64,000 nt of DNA, taken from contig NZ_VZPG01000003.1 of assembly GCF_008801715.1 (NCBI RefSeq), forward strand, positions 124,001 through 188,000, written 5' to 3'. The notes under the pieces were generated by a model. It did not search any database, had not been told where the DNA came from, and was given only the letters and a program-made list of their open reading frames with translations. The translations under genes were made by a program, and so were the position numbers. Source of the DNA: Pseudochrobactrum saccharolyticum (GTDB taxonomy: Bacteria; Pseudomonadota; Alphaproteobacteria; Rhizobiales; Rhizobiaceae). This document shows positions 18,484 to 25,970 of this stretch, piece after piece (the stretch's first letter is position 1; the number at the start of each line of letters is the position of its first letter).

Positions 18484-19020
18484 ATGTCAAATATCTATAT
18501 TATGGAAGCGGCGAACCTTTTCGTTGGCGACCACGATCCCCAGAACTCAAAGTTTTTGACGCTGGAAGAATTAAAGCTTCCAGATTTGCAGGAAACACTT
18601 GTTGATCACAATCCGGGCGGCGGCAAAGTTTCCGTCGAATTTGGGGTCGGCGTTGAAAAGCTCGAACCGACCTTCAAGCTGAAGGGTTGGGATATGCCGC
18701 TCCTGCGCTCGTTCGGCCTCGGCAGCACGATCCGGAAAAACTTCACCGCGTATGGTGTTATTCGCAATAAAAAGAATGGCAAGGCTCTTGAAGCGAAAGC
18801 AATTATGGAAGGGCGTCTTTCCCGTGTTGCGCCGGATGCGTTTACGCGCGGCGAAACGATGGGGCACGAATACGCGATCAATGAAGTTCTGCACTATGAA
18901 CTTTTCTTTGATGGCTCCGAAGAACTCTATTGGGATTTCTTCACCAACACGCTCCGCCTAGGTGGTGTCGATCCCGATCCGGATTTCAACAACATTCTTC
19001 GGATCAGCAACGGCAGTTAA
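18484..19020 (+). CDS. Major tail tube protein (P2 gpFII family)
   Basis: A 178-residue tube protein. It has the gpFII pattern: EAANLFVGDHDPQNSKFLTLEE near the start, GVGVEKLEPTFKLKGWD in the middle, and NEVLHYELFFDGSEELYWD near the end. It stacks as hexamer rings inside the sheath. FI followed by FII is the P2 order. The gap before it holds a weak hairpin (GGTGG with CCACC) and a TTTTTAGGGAAAA leader. Confidence 0.93.
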   Translation: MSNIYIMEAANLFVGDHDPQNSKFLTLEELKLPDLQETLVDHNPGGGKVSVEFGVGVEKLEPTFKLKGWDMPLLRSFGLGSTIRKNFTAYGVIRNKKNGKALEAKAIMEGRLSRVAPDAFTRGETMGHEYAINEVLHYELFFDGSEELYWDFFTNTLRLGGVDPDPDFNNILRISNGS

Positions 19021-19074
19021 TCGTTTATATCTCCATAAGTCCGCCGCAAAGGCGGGCATTTTCAGGGCAAGAAA

Positions 19075-19479
19075 ATGAATAAGCACGATCTCAAGTATCC
19101 TATTACGGTGAACGGGGCGACGATCTCCTCCGTCACGATCCGTCGTCCGAATGGCGGGGACATGGTTGCCATTGGCGATCAGGTTGCGGAACTGATGAAG
19201 TTCTATTCGTCTAACGCGAAAGCCTCGCAAGAGTACGTCCTCGCCGAAGCGGCTGCAAAGCTGTCCGGAACGGGAACAGATCTTGAGGCTATCGCGGCGA
19301 AAATGACCCCGCCGACGAGCGCCGTTTTCTCTGCAATGGTTGATATTGCCAGTCGCTTGGCTGGCCTTGGCGAGGCAGCCGCAGAGCTGGATGTTACAGA
19401 CCTGCAAGACATTGCAGGGAAGGCACTCAACACGGGGGAAGCTCCGGGGCGTGGGACAGTGGAGACTGGCGACGCGTAA
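19075..19479 (+). CDS. Tail assembly chaperone gpE
   Basis: A 134-residue protein between tube and tape-measure genes, the place of P2 gpE. It starts LKYPITVNGATISSVTIRRPNGGDM, a pattern common to the gpE/Phage_TAC family, and is otherwise helical and Ala-rich. It helps load the tape measure before tube assembly. A second product made by frameshift is given as a separate entry. The gap before it holds a CCGCC/GGCGG hairpin at about 19041-19056. Confidence 0.85.
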   Translation: MNKHDLKYPITVNGATISSVTIRRPNGGDMVAIGDQVAELMKFYSSNAKASQEYVLAEAAAKLSGTGTDLEAIAAKMTPPTSAVFSAMVDIASRLAGLGEAAAELDVTDLQDIAGKALNTGEAPGRGTVETGDA

Positions 19480-19595
19480 TCGCGCTTGCTGCTGCAAACA
19501 CCAACACGCCCCTAAGTTTCTTTCTCGATCTGCCGATCAAAGAACTTGTTGATTGGCTCGAAACAGCTTCGAAAATTCCGCAGAGGCGTATCTAA
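19075..19595 (+). CDS. gpE+E' fusion by -1 ribosomal frameshift
   Basis: Past the gpE stop the -1 frame stays open from 19344 to a TAA at 19593-19595 and has no good start of its own. It encodes a tail ending with LSFFLDLPIKELVDWLETAS, the Pro-Leu-x-Glu-Leu-x-x-Trp pattern of P2 gpE'. The TAA directly abuts the ATG of the tape-measure gene. P2 makes E+E' in the same way. The shift site is not certain; a run of five G (G GGG GAA, 19434-19440) is the best candidate. With that site the fusion has about 173 residues. Confidence 0.75.
19434..19440 (+). other. Candidate slippery site for the gpE/E' frameshift
   Basis: In the gpE frame this reads G GGG GAA. The P-site codon GGG re-pairs fully after slipping back one base, while the A-site codon changes from GAA to GGA. 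It is not a perfect X XXY YYZ heptamer. No better site is seen between 19344 and the gpE stop; a second weaker G run is at 19446-19449. Confidence 0.4.
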
Positions 19596-21866
19596 ATGGC
19601 TAACCTTACCTCAATCCTTACCGTCCGCTTGATCGATGCCGTTACGGCTCCGGCGCGTGCGGCCGCGAATTCGATCCGCGGGATCGGGACGGCGGTCGAT
19701 AGCACGAACGCACGCCGTCTCGCTATCGGCGGCGCGATTAATACGATGGTGACGGACGTTGGTAAGGCTACGGATCGCCTTCGCCGGAACTTTAATAATA
19801 TGACTAGCGGGCTTTCTATGCCCGCTAGTTTCCTCACGTTCTTCGGTGCCCGCTCGGTTTATGACTTTGAGAAAACGTCGAACGCCTTGCAGGCCGTCAC
19901 CAACGTAACCGACGTGCAGCGCAAATCGATCCAGAGTTACGCGAAAGAGCTAAACGAGCTTTTCCCCGCGACAAACTCCGAGATCATGAAGGGCACTTTT
20001 GAACTCGGCCGCGCCGGTTTTAAGTACGAACAGATTATGGGTTCCATGAAAGGAATGCTTAATCTCGCGCTGGCCGGTGACATTGAAATTAAAGAAAGCG
20101 CGGATATTGCTACGAACGTCCTGACAGCGATGCGTCTGCCTATGAAGACGGTTGAGCAGGCTTCGGAAAGCCTGACCCGCGTAAACGACGCTCTCGCCTA
20201 TGCCGCGTCAAACTCGAATACCGACGTGCGCATGATGGGCGAAACCTTCAAGTATGTCGGCCCTATGGCTGCGGCTGCGGGTATGTCCATTGAGGAAGTA
20301 TCCGCCGCGTCAATGGTTATGGCGCGAAATGGTATCCGTGCGAGTGAGGCCGGTGTCGCAATGCGATCCGCTCTCGTTCGTATGGTTCGCCCGACAAAAC
20401 CAATGCTCGCCGCTCTTGAGCGTTTGAACATCAACGTCAACGACTTTGTAAAAGGCGGACGTCAGATCAGCGCACAAGATATTGTCTCCTCGCTCGCTGT
20501 GGACGGTATTGATGCGACTTCATACGCAAAGCAGATTGAGCAGGTTCTCAATGACCCTTCGCTCAAAAAATCATTGAGCAAACTTACCGAGAAGCTGACG
20601 AACGTTATCGGCGGCGACGGCTCCGTTATGGATAAGTCGAAGCTCGCCGAAACGATTACTGAGGCTTTGACGGCCGCAGGCTCCGAGGTCGATTTCTTCG
20701 GGTTTATCCGTACCCTTCGCGAGAAGGGTGCCGACCTCGGCGATATCGCTCGCGTCTTCGACGCTCGGCAGGGTTCGCGCTTGATTACGCTCCTCGCTGG
20801 CGATCTCGATAAAGCTCTGTCTGATGTTGAGAATGGAGCTAAAGGCGCGACCGACCGCATGGCTAAAATCATGATGAAAGGTATCGTCGGAGATTGGGCG
20901 GCGTTCACTGCATCAATCGAAAACCTGTTCGTAATGCTTGGTGAAAGCGGCGTTCTCAAGACCGCCTCGGAGGCTATCAAGTGGGCGGCAGACGGGTTAA
21001 AATCTCTATCTGAGAGCAATCCTAAACTGCTAGAGTTCGGGACGTATGCGATCATGATTATGGCCGCTCTCGGCCCGATTGCTATCATCGGCGGCGGCGT
21101 GATCTCATTCTTCCTGTCGCTTGTCTCGCTGATGATGCTCGCCACCAAGTTCGGGCGTGGAGCGCTTGCTGTTGCCGCTGCAACAATGGGTGTTACGGGC
21201 GCGACAGCAGCGGGCGCTGCGGGCACGGCTGCGGCAAGCGCTACGGTTGCCGGTGCAGCAACAAAGGGAACCTCTCTTTTTGGTAAAGTCATCAAGGGAG
21301 CAGGCGTCGTTGGTACAGCGTACACGATTAACGAAATACTCGGTGCTATAGACCCAGAGGGCAATCTATGGGGGCTTACGAGCGGAATTGATGCGTGGAT
21401 GAAAGAAAAGACGGGCATCGACCCGTCAAAGATCGGCGCAAGCGAACGCGTCGCCCCGCAAGTATCACCTGAGGAAGGTCGCGCCCATGATCTTGCCGAA
21501 TGGCAGGCTCGACAGGCCGCGATTGATACTCGCCTCTCGCAGATCGAAAAGAATACTCACCCGTCTATGCGCGACATGCCAAACATGGAGCGCGAGAATT
21601 TGCAGGCAGAGCGGACAATGCTCGACCAGCAAATTAATGACATGACGCCGCAAGGCGACGCGGCGGGCGGTGCTTCGGCAGCAAACGAGACAATGGGGGC
21701 GTTCAACGCGGCTTTTGATGTTCAAGCGGCCGAGGCAAGGGCGAAAGCCGTTGCTCTCGCGCGAGAACTTCAAGCGATCCTCTCGACCACGATAAGCCCG
21801 ACCATACGGCCAAAAATGGATATGTCGGCAATTTCAGGCGTCCATGCGGATACAGGAGTTGAATAA
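19596..21866 (+). CDS. Tail tape measure protein, TP901 family (P2 gpT position)
   Basis: A 756-residue tape measure that sets tail length. The TP901 core is plain: VYDFEKTSNALQAVTNV near residue 88, then LGRAGFKYEQIMGS and VTDMRMMGETFKYVGPMAAAAG-like VRMMGETFKYVGPMA near 210, and ASMVMARNGIRASEAGVAMRSAL. Hydrophobic segments lie at about 485-525, as expected for a protein that enters the inner membrane. A coiled C-terminal part follows. The start directly touches the E' stop. Confidence 0.95.
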   Translation: MANLTSILTVRLIDAVTAPARAAANSIRGIGTAVDSTNARRLAIGGAINTMVTDVGKATDRLRRNFNNMTSGLSMPASFLTFFGARSVYDFEKTSNALQAVTNVTDVQRKSIQSYAKELNELFPATNSEIMKGTFELGRAGFKYEQIMGSMKGMLNLALAGDIEIKESADIATNVLTAMRLPMKTVEQASESLTRVNDALAYAASNSNTDVRMMGETFKYVGPMAAAAGMSIEEVSAASMVMARNGIRASEAGVAMRSALVRMVRPTKPMLAALERLNINVNDFVKGGRQISAQDIVSSLAVDGIDATSYAKQIEQVLNDPSLKKSLSKLTEKLTNVIGGDGSVMDKSKLAETITEALTAAGSEVDFFGFIRTLREKGADLGDIARVFDARQGSRLITLLAGDLDKALSDVENGAKGATDRMAKIMMKGIVGDWAAFTASIENLFVMLGESGVLKTASEAIKWAADGLKSLSESNPKLLEFGTYAIMIMAALGPIAIIGGGVISFFLSLVSLMMLATKFGRGALAVAAATMGVTGATAAGAAGTAAASATVAGAATKGTSLFGKVIKGAGVVGTAYTINEILGAIDPEGNLWGLTSGIDAWMKEKTGIDPSKIGASERVAPQVSPEEGRAHDLAEWQARQAAIDTRLSQIEKNTHPSMRDMPNMERENLQAERTMLDQQINDMTPQGDAAGGASAANETMGAFNAAFDVQAAEARAKAVALARELQAILSTTISPTIRPKMDMSAISGVHADTGVE

Positions 21867-22288
21867 TGCTTATGAATTTCGGAGCCTTAAAATTCGAGGT
21901 CTGGCCGTTCAACCCGACTGCAACAAGTAGCGAGAGCGGCGGTGAATATGTCGAAAAACCAATAATGGGTCGACGTCCGCCGCTCGAATTTGTTGGAGAA
22001 GCGGCTGAGAATTTTACGATCTCAGTAAAATTATTCCCTGCCAAGCTCGGTGGCCTTGGATCATTAGAGCAACTTCATACAATCCGCAGAAGCGGTATGC
22101 CCCAATATCTCATGCGTGGCGACGGTGTTCCTCTCGGATGGTTCGTGGTGACGAGCGTTGGGGCTGAAAGCTCCTACCTCGATGCGAAGGGCGTCGGGCA
22201 AGTGATCGACGTTGACATATCTCTGCGGCGCGCAGATGCGCCGCAGGATGCCGACTTCTTTGCAACAGTGATAGGAATGCTCGGATGA
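21866..22288 (+). CDS. Tail protein, P2 gpU family
   Basis: A 140-residue gpU-like protein. It starts with MNFGALKFEVWPFNPT and has PIMGRRPPLEFVGEAAENF and LGWFVVTSVGAESSYLD, the usual gpU pattern. It is a minor tail protein near the tip. One-base and four-base overlaps connect it to the tape measure and to gpX. Confidence 0.9.
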   Translation: MLMNFGALKFEVWPFNPTATSSESGGEYVEKPIMGRRPPLEFVGEAAENFTISVKLFPAKLGGLGSLEQLHTIRRSGMPQYLMRGDGVPLGWFVVTSVGAESSYLDAKGVGQVIDVDISLRRADAPQDADFFATVIGMLG

Positions 22289-22524
22289 TTTACACCGGCA
22301 ACACGGAAACCGTCGTCGTAAAGGGTGAGGCAATTACCCTTTCCCTGCTGGTCTGGCGTCGGTTCAAGCGGCAAAGCATGGGTTTTGTCGAGCGCGTCCT
22401 CGATATGAACTCCGGCCTTGCCGATATCGGCCCGATTATTCCGGTCGGAACCTCTATTCGCTTCCCGATTGACGCTCCTGAATTGAAAAACAAAGAGCGA
22501 AACGTCGTCCATCTTTGGGATTGA
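22285..22524 (+). CDS. Tail protein, P2 gpX family
   Basis: A 79-residue LysM-like gpX protein. It has the signature of a short helix after GEAITLSLLVWRRFKRQ, then RVLDMNSGLADIGPIIPVGT, and ends with IRFPIDAPE and a Trp near the C terminus. It is a minor tail component. It overlaps gpU by four bases and is followed three bases later by gpD. Confidence 0.9.
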   Translation: MIYTGNTETVVVKGEAITLSLLVWRRFKRQSMGFVERVLDMNSGLADIGPIIPVGTSIRFPIDAPELKNKERNVVHLWD

Positions 22525-22527
22525 TCC

Positions 22528-23580
22528 ATGAATACAACGGTTCGCAAGACGACCTGTATCGTCATGGTTGACGGGCAGGATATTTCAAGCGCGCTCCTCC
22601 CCCGTCTGATAAATCTAAGCATTACAGATAAGGCGGGGGTGTCGAGCGACACGATACGGATTGAGCTTGATGATGGAGAGGGCGCGATCCTTTTGCCAAG
22701 CGAGGGGGCAATTCTGAGCGTTTCCCTCGGCTCAAATGACGCCGGTGCCGCCGTGGTCTTTCGCGGCGTCGTCGATGAAGTCCGCTCCTCCGGCTCCCGC
22801 TCTGCCGGTCGTGTGCTCTCAATCTCCGGAAAGGGATTTGACGCGCAGGGCAAGGCAAAGCAGCAACAGCAAAAGCATTGGGACGGTAAGAACCTCGGCG
22901 ATGTATTCTCGGAGGCAGCAAAGCTCGGCGGGATTGAAAACGTCCGCGTCGATGAAGAACTGAAATCTATCATCCGCCCTTATTGGGCGATGCAAGGCGA
23001 GAGCTTTATCCATTTCGGAGAGCGGGTCGCCCACGAGATCGGCGCGACATTCAAGATTTCGAATGACGTTGCAATCCTCGCGAAACGAAACGGCGGGCGC
23101 TCGGCCGGAGGCCAGCAGCTTGCCGTTGTTCAGGCTGTTTACGGCGAAAATCTTATCTCGTGGGATATCGCACCCGTGACCGGTCGCCCTCGTTACTCGA
23201 AGGCTAGAACACGATGGTACGATAAAAAAACAGGGACGTGGAAAACCGAGGAAGTCGAGATCGAGGACGAAAAAGCCAATGCCGAATTTACGAGCCGGTA
23301 TCCGGCCGGAGACGCGGACGAGGCGAAGCGCAATTCCGAGAGCCGGAAGGCCGACAGCGAGCGCGGCAAGGGTGATGGGTCGATCACGATTGACGGCAAT
23401 TCGGAAGCACAGCCAGAGGGAACGGTAGTTCTTACTGGCGCTCGTCCAGGTATCGATGGGACATATCGAACTGAAACCGTCCAACATGATTTTTCCCGCA
23501 ATACAGGTTGGATAACGCGTATTGATCTAAAGCAACCTAGTGGGGATGCCGGCAAGGATAAACGGAAAACCTCTGGCTAA
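22528..23580 (+). CDS. Phage late control / tail hub protein, P2 gpD family
   Basis: A 350-residue gpD protein that forms the baseplate hub together with the spike. It has the family features: DISSALLPRLINLSITDKAG, then RVLSISGKGFDAQGKA, then MQGESFIHFGERVAHEIGATFKI and the C-terminal VLTGARPGIDGTYRTETVQHDFS. In P2 D is the last tail gene, and so it is here. The transcript is followed by a strong inverted repeat and then by genes with sigma-EcfG-type promoters. Confidence 0.92.
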   Translation: MNTTVRKTTCIVMVDGQDISSALLPRLINLSITDKAGVSSDTIRIELDDGEGAILLPSEGAILSVSLGSNDAGAAVVFRGVVDEVRSSGSRSAGRVLSISGKGFDAQGKAKQQQQKHWDGKNLGDVFSEAAKLGGIENVRVDEELKSIIRPYWAMQGESFIHFGERVAHEIGATFKISNDVAILAKRNGGRSAGGQQLAVVQAVYGENLISWDIAPVTGRPRYSKARTRWYDKKTGTWKTEEVEIEDEKANAEFTSRYPAGDADEAKRNSESRKADSERGKGDGSITIDGNSEAQPEGTVVLTGARPGIDGTYRTETVQHDFSRNTGWITRIDLKQPSGDAGKDKRKTSG

Positions 23581-23627
23581 TCAATATCTCTTTAATAAAG
23601 AATATTCTTACAGCCTCTAGCAATAAC

Positions 23628-23659
23628 ATTAAGCCCGAATGCATCGTTTCGGGCTTAAT
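23628..23659 (+). terminator. Inverted repeat between gpD and the DUF982 gene, likely bidirectional terminator
   Basis: A perfect 12-base stem (ATTAAGCCCGAA / TTCGGGCTTAAT) has an 8-base loop. It has no clear T run in the + direction. It lies between the convergent ends of gpD and the DUF982 gene and could stop transcription from both sides. Confidence 0.6.
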
Positions 23660-23668
23660 GCTGAACAA

Positions 23669-23971
23669 CTAAACTCGTAATTGGTCGTTATTTGAAAGTG
23701 CAGAAGCCGACCAAGGAATTGGAGGATTAGGTATATCTAGTATGTCACGTTTACTGGCGAATCCCTTTATCGCGTTTCGTGCCGCTATTACTGGTTTTAC
23801 CCCGTCATAGGCATCACAACATGCCTTCCAGGCAGTTTCATAAATGAGGTCGCGATCGTCTTCGGGCCATTCATGTAAGAACATAAGTGCATCGTAAACG
23901 TTGGTAAGTTCTAATGTTAGATAACGTCCTTTTTTAATGTAAACTGGTTTGTCAAACAAACGGTCGCTCAC
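23669..23971 (-). CDS. DUF982 family protein
   Basis: A 100-residue protein with the DUF982 pattern of Hyphomicrobiales: FDKPVYIKKGRYLTLELTNVYDA, then FLHEWPEDDRDLIYETAWKACCDA, then PVIAARNAIKGFA. The family is plant-bacteria and soil-bacteria specific and its function is unknown. The start is GTG 23971 with a TAGGAGG site. A possible sigma-EcfG promoter (GAAAC-N16-CGTT) lies at 23989-24013, which would put it in the stress regulon of this element. Confidence 0.85.
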   Translation of the reverse strand: MSDRLFDKPVYIKKGRYLTLELTNVYDALMFLHEWPEDDRDLIYETAWKACCDAYDGVKPVIAARNAIKGFASKRDILDIPNPPIPWSASALSNNDQLRV

Positions 23972-23988
23972 AGAAACCTCCTATTCTG

Positions 23989-24013
23989 AACGAAGAGTTG
24001 GGATGACGGTTTC
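23989..24013 (-). promoter_or_regulatory. Possible sigma-EcfG promoter for DUF982 gene
   Basis: Read on the minus strand it is GAAAC, 16 bases, CGTT. One base differs from the GGAAC-N16-CGTT form. It lies 18 bases before the GTG start of the DUF982 gene, so the leader would be very short. Confidence 0.45.
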
Positions 24014-24106
24014 GATTTAGTGATAGAAATCATTTTTTCAAGACAGATCTTGATAGAGCGATATACCTGCCTTGGTTTAATCAGTTTCAATGCGGCTGTT
24101 GACCAT

Positions 24107-24131
24107 GGAACATTCTTCCTTTGCCTCTGTT
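24107..24131 (+). promoter_or_regulatory. Sigma-EcfG-type promoter of first small membrane gene
   Basis: GGAAC (24107-24111), 16 bases, TGTT (24128-24131), then TGTATTAATA. It lies 21 bases before the start of the 42-residue membrane protein and just before its GGAGGAAG ribosome site. Confidence 0.65.
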
Positions 24132-24152
24132 GTATTAATAGGAGGAAGTAAA

Positions 24153-24281
24153 ATGGATGGCCAAGAGTATATCTCAGTATATTATTTATTAATTTCAATA
24201 TTAGTGATCGCTGTTTTTATGTTGGTGTTTTCTATGTGGCAAATGCGAAAAAATTGCTGGCGCGATAAGGATAAAAAATAA
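24153..24281 (+). CDS. Small single-span membrane protein (copy A)
   Basis: A 42-residue protein with one strong membrane helix (about residues 12-31) and a basic C-terminal end (WQMRKNCWRDKDKK). GGAGGAAG precedes ATG 24153. It shares the EYISxY start, the VFxxWQMRK end of the helix and the overall size with a second gene 60 bases downstream, so the two are paralogues. A sigma-EcfG promoter lies upstream. Function unknown; an anti-stress membrane peptide or a holin-related role are guesses. Confidence 0.75.
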   Translation: MDGQEYISVYYLLISILVIAVFMLVFSMWQMRKNCWRDKDKK

Positions 24282-24297
24282 CATAAGAAACCTGATC

Positions 24298-24322
24298 GGA
24301 ACTTTCCTAGCCTCCGCCAGTT
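24298..24322 (+). promoter_or_regulatory. Sigma-EcfG-type promoter of second small membrane gene
   Basis: GGAAC (24298-24302), 16 bases, AGTT (24319-24322). It lies between the paired small membrane genes, 20 bases before the ATG of the second, so each copy has its own promoter. Confidence 0.62.
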
Positions 24323-24342
24323 TACAATACAGGAGGCAGATT

Positions 24343-24477
24343 ATGAAAGTTTATGAGTATATTTCTATCTATAATGGTGCAGTCGCATTAACTACAATAA
24401 CAGTTGTGATGATTGTCTTTTTGACATGGCAAATGCGTAAGCGACGCAACAAAAAACAACTGACATCAAAAGAATAA
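24343..24477 (+). CDS. Small single-span membrane protein (copy B)
   Basis: A 44-residue protein starting MKVYEYISIYNG with a membrane helix at about residues 11-29, followed by WQMRKRRNKKQLTSKE. AGGAGG stands upstream of the ATG. The EYIS and VFLTWQMRK parts match the first copy, while the middle of the helix has changed. A terminator follows before the endolysin. The conserved flanks suggest selection on the ends rather than the helix. Confidence 0.75.
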   Translation: MKVYEYISIYNGAVALTTITVVMIVFLTWQMRKRRNKKQLTSKE

Positions 24478-24482
24478 ATCAT

Positions 24483-24506
24483 ACCCCGCTTATGCGGGGT
24501 TTTTCT
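24483..24506 (+). terminator. Terminator between small membrane gene and endolysin
   Basis: Stem ACCCCGC / GCGGGGT with loop TTAT, followed by TTTTTCTTTTA. It separates the stress-type small gene from the lysis cassette. Confidence 0.85.
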
Positions 24507-24522
24507 TTTAGGAAGGAACGCT

Positions 24523-25275
24523 ATGCGTGAGACCTTAACGACCGCGCTTGACTTGATCTTTGGTCATGAGGGCGGATATGTGAATAATCCGAAAGACCCG
24601 GGCGGCGCTACAAAGTACGGCATAACACATAGGACGTTGGCAGCACACCGCGGCGTACAAAGTGTTACGCCTGCGGAAGTGAAAACACTGACCAAAGAAG
24701 AAGCTATCGTGATTTACCGGCGCTCTTATTGGGTGCAATCCGGCGGCGATCTGCTTCCGGTTGGTATTGATTTTATGGCATTTGATTATGGTGTGAACAG
24801 CGGTCCCGCACAGGCGGTTAAATCGCTGCAGCGCGTGGTTGGTGTGACTGCGGACGGCATTGTCGGCGGCCAGACTGTCGCTGCGGTTAAAGCTTATAAG
24901 GGCGATCTGATCGGCGCTTATGCTGCTGAGCGTCTTCGGTTCATGCGGACGTTGAAAGCATGGCCGGTGTTCGGTAGGGGCTGGCGCGAGCGGGTGGTGA
25001 GCGTGGAAGCGCAAGCACGTCAGCTCGTCAAAGGCAAAGTGACAATTACTGACGCGTATACTGCTTCAGCCAAGGCCAACCCCAAAGACCAATCTCTCAC
25101 AGAAACCTTAAAAAAACCAGAGGCGTGGGCATCGATTGGCGGTCTTTTATCCGGTCTTGGCGGCATGGCTTCCGGATCGGGGCCGATCCAGTGGGCGCTT
25201 GCAATCATCATGGTTGGAGCGTTCGCTACAGGTGCATATTTCCTTATTAAGCGCATGCAGGATCAGGCGGCATGA
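24523..25275 (+). CDS. Endolysin, glycoside hydrolase family 108 with membrane anchor
   Basis: A 250-residue peptidoglycan hydrolase. The GH108 catalytic motif is HEGGYVNNPKDPGGATKYGIT with Glu16 as the catalytic acid. The peptidoglycan-binding half follows (ALDYGVNSGPAQAVKSLQ-like FDYGVNSGPAQAVKSLQRVVGV, then DGIVGGQT). Residues about 222-244 form a membrane span near the C terminus, unusual for a soluble endolysin, so it may stay anchored until the membrane is breached. It starts the lysis cassette and overlaps Rz by four bases. Confidence 0.9.
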   Translation: MRETLTTALDLIFGHEGGYVNNPKDPGGATKYGITHRTLAAHRGVQSVTPAEVKTLTKEEAIVIYRRSYWVQSGGDLLPVGIDFMAFDYGVNSGPAQAVKSLQRVVGVTADGIVGGQTVAAVKAYKGDLIGAYAAERLRFMRTLKAWPVFGRGWRERVVSVEAQARQLVKGKVTITDAYTASAKANPKDQSLTETLKKPEAWASIGGLLSGLGGMASGSGPIQWALAIIMVGAFATGAYFLIKRMQDQAA

Positions 25276-25526
25276 GGATCAGTCTTCAACACATCACAGG
25301 TGCGGTCATCGGAGGGGCAGTTTCAGGCCTCTTTTTTTATGCGCTCGGACAACATGACGGCAAGCAGGATGCAGCACTCAAAGTTGCACAGGCCGTCACA
25401 CAAGCAAATCAGAACAGGGCAGGGATTAATGAGGAAGTTGGGAACATGGACAGCTACAGCCTTTGCCGTGAGCTTGGCGGGGTGCGCGACGAGTGCGAGC
25501 AATTGCGCAGGCTGGCAGAAGATTAA
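25272..25526 (+). CDS. Rz-like inner-membrane spanin
   Basis: An 84-residue protein with an N-terminal membrane helix (residues about 7-26) and a charged, helical periplasmic part ending with ELGGVRDECEQLRRLAED. Size and layout fit a short i-spanin. It overlaps the endolysin stop (ATGA). The outer partner Rz1 is encoded in another frame over its 3' half, the classic arrangement. Confidence 0.7.
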   Translation: MRISLQHITGAVIGGAVSGLFFYALGQHDGKQDAALKVAQAVTQANQNRAGINEEVGNMDSYSLCRELGGVRDECEQLRRLAED

Positions 25527-25629
25527 CCTTAAACCGGAAACGGCGGTTTATCTGCCGGGCAATGACATGAATGCAGGCAAAAGCATTGCCGGTCACAACG
25601 CCTATGGGAAGAAAGCGGGGTGCTGGTAA
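25429..25629 (+). CDS. Rz1-like outer-membrane lipoprotein spanin, overlapping Rz out of frame
   Basis: A 66-residue lipoprotein. It starts MRKLGTWTATAFAVSLAGCAT, where LAGC is the lipobox and the Cys is residue 19. The mature part is short and rich in Asn, Gly and Lys. The gene begins inside Rz in a different frame, with an AGGG site before ATG 25429, and runs 103 bases beyond Rz. Rz and Rz1 together fuse inner and outer membranes at lysis. The longer upstream in-frame extension lacks a signal peptide and was not used. Confidence 0.78.
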   Translation: MRKLGTWTATAFAVSLAGCATSASNCAGWQKINLKPETAVYLPGNDMNAGKSIAGHNAYGKKAGCW

Positions 25630-25946
25630 TGGAGGATCCATTAACTTCATATGGGCTTAAGGCGTCGGTTGTTATTGCAGGGTTCGCTGGCGGAGTACTT
25701 CGCGCTTTATCACACCAAAACTATACCTTTCGTGAGGCTGTAGCATCACCTGTATGTGGTGCCCTCGCGGCTGGCTATCTCACCAGCCCGCTAGTTCACT
25801 ATCTCAATGCTATTCATTTCCCACTACCGCCCGATGATGGTACCAATGTGACAATTCATGCTGGAGCATTTCTTGTTGGCATCTGCGCAATGTGGATAAG
25901 CGATGCTATTTTTGAGCTCATCAGCAGGTGGATTAAAAAACAATAG
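25629..25946 (+). CDS. Probable phage holin (multi-span membrane protein)
   Basis: A 105-residue protein with about three hydrophobic segments (near residues 10-25, 38-56 and 77-97), ending with basic residues RWIKKQ. It is placed at the end of the lysis cassette. The ATG overlaps the stop of Rz1 (TAATG). Size and topology fit a holin that opens the inner membrane for the endolysin. Function is inferred from topology and place; a GTG at 25620 is an alternative start. Confidence 0.6.
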   Translation: MEDPLTSYGLKASVVIAGFAGGVLRALSHQNYTFREAVASPVCGALAAGYLTSPLVHYLNAIHFPLPPDDGTNVTIHAGAFLVGICAMWISDAIFELISRWIKKQ

Positions 25947-25970
25947 GTACAGGTATAGCAGGTCGTAAGT

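Noticed and set aside
20462-21418. 318-codon minus-strand frame inside the tape-measure gene
   Set aside because: Low-complexity Ala/Pro/Ser product, opposite a clear TP901 tape measure; no ribosome site.
17176-23580. A tailocin or type VI secretion cluster instead of a phage
   Set aside because: The same strand run includes terminase, portal, protease and capsid genes, so it is a phage with a head.
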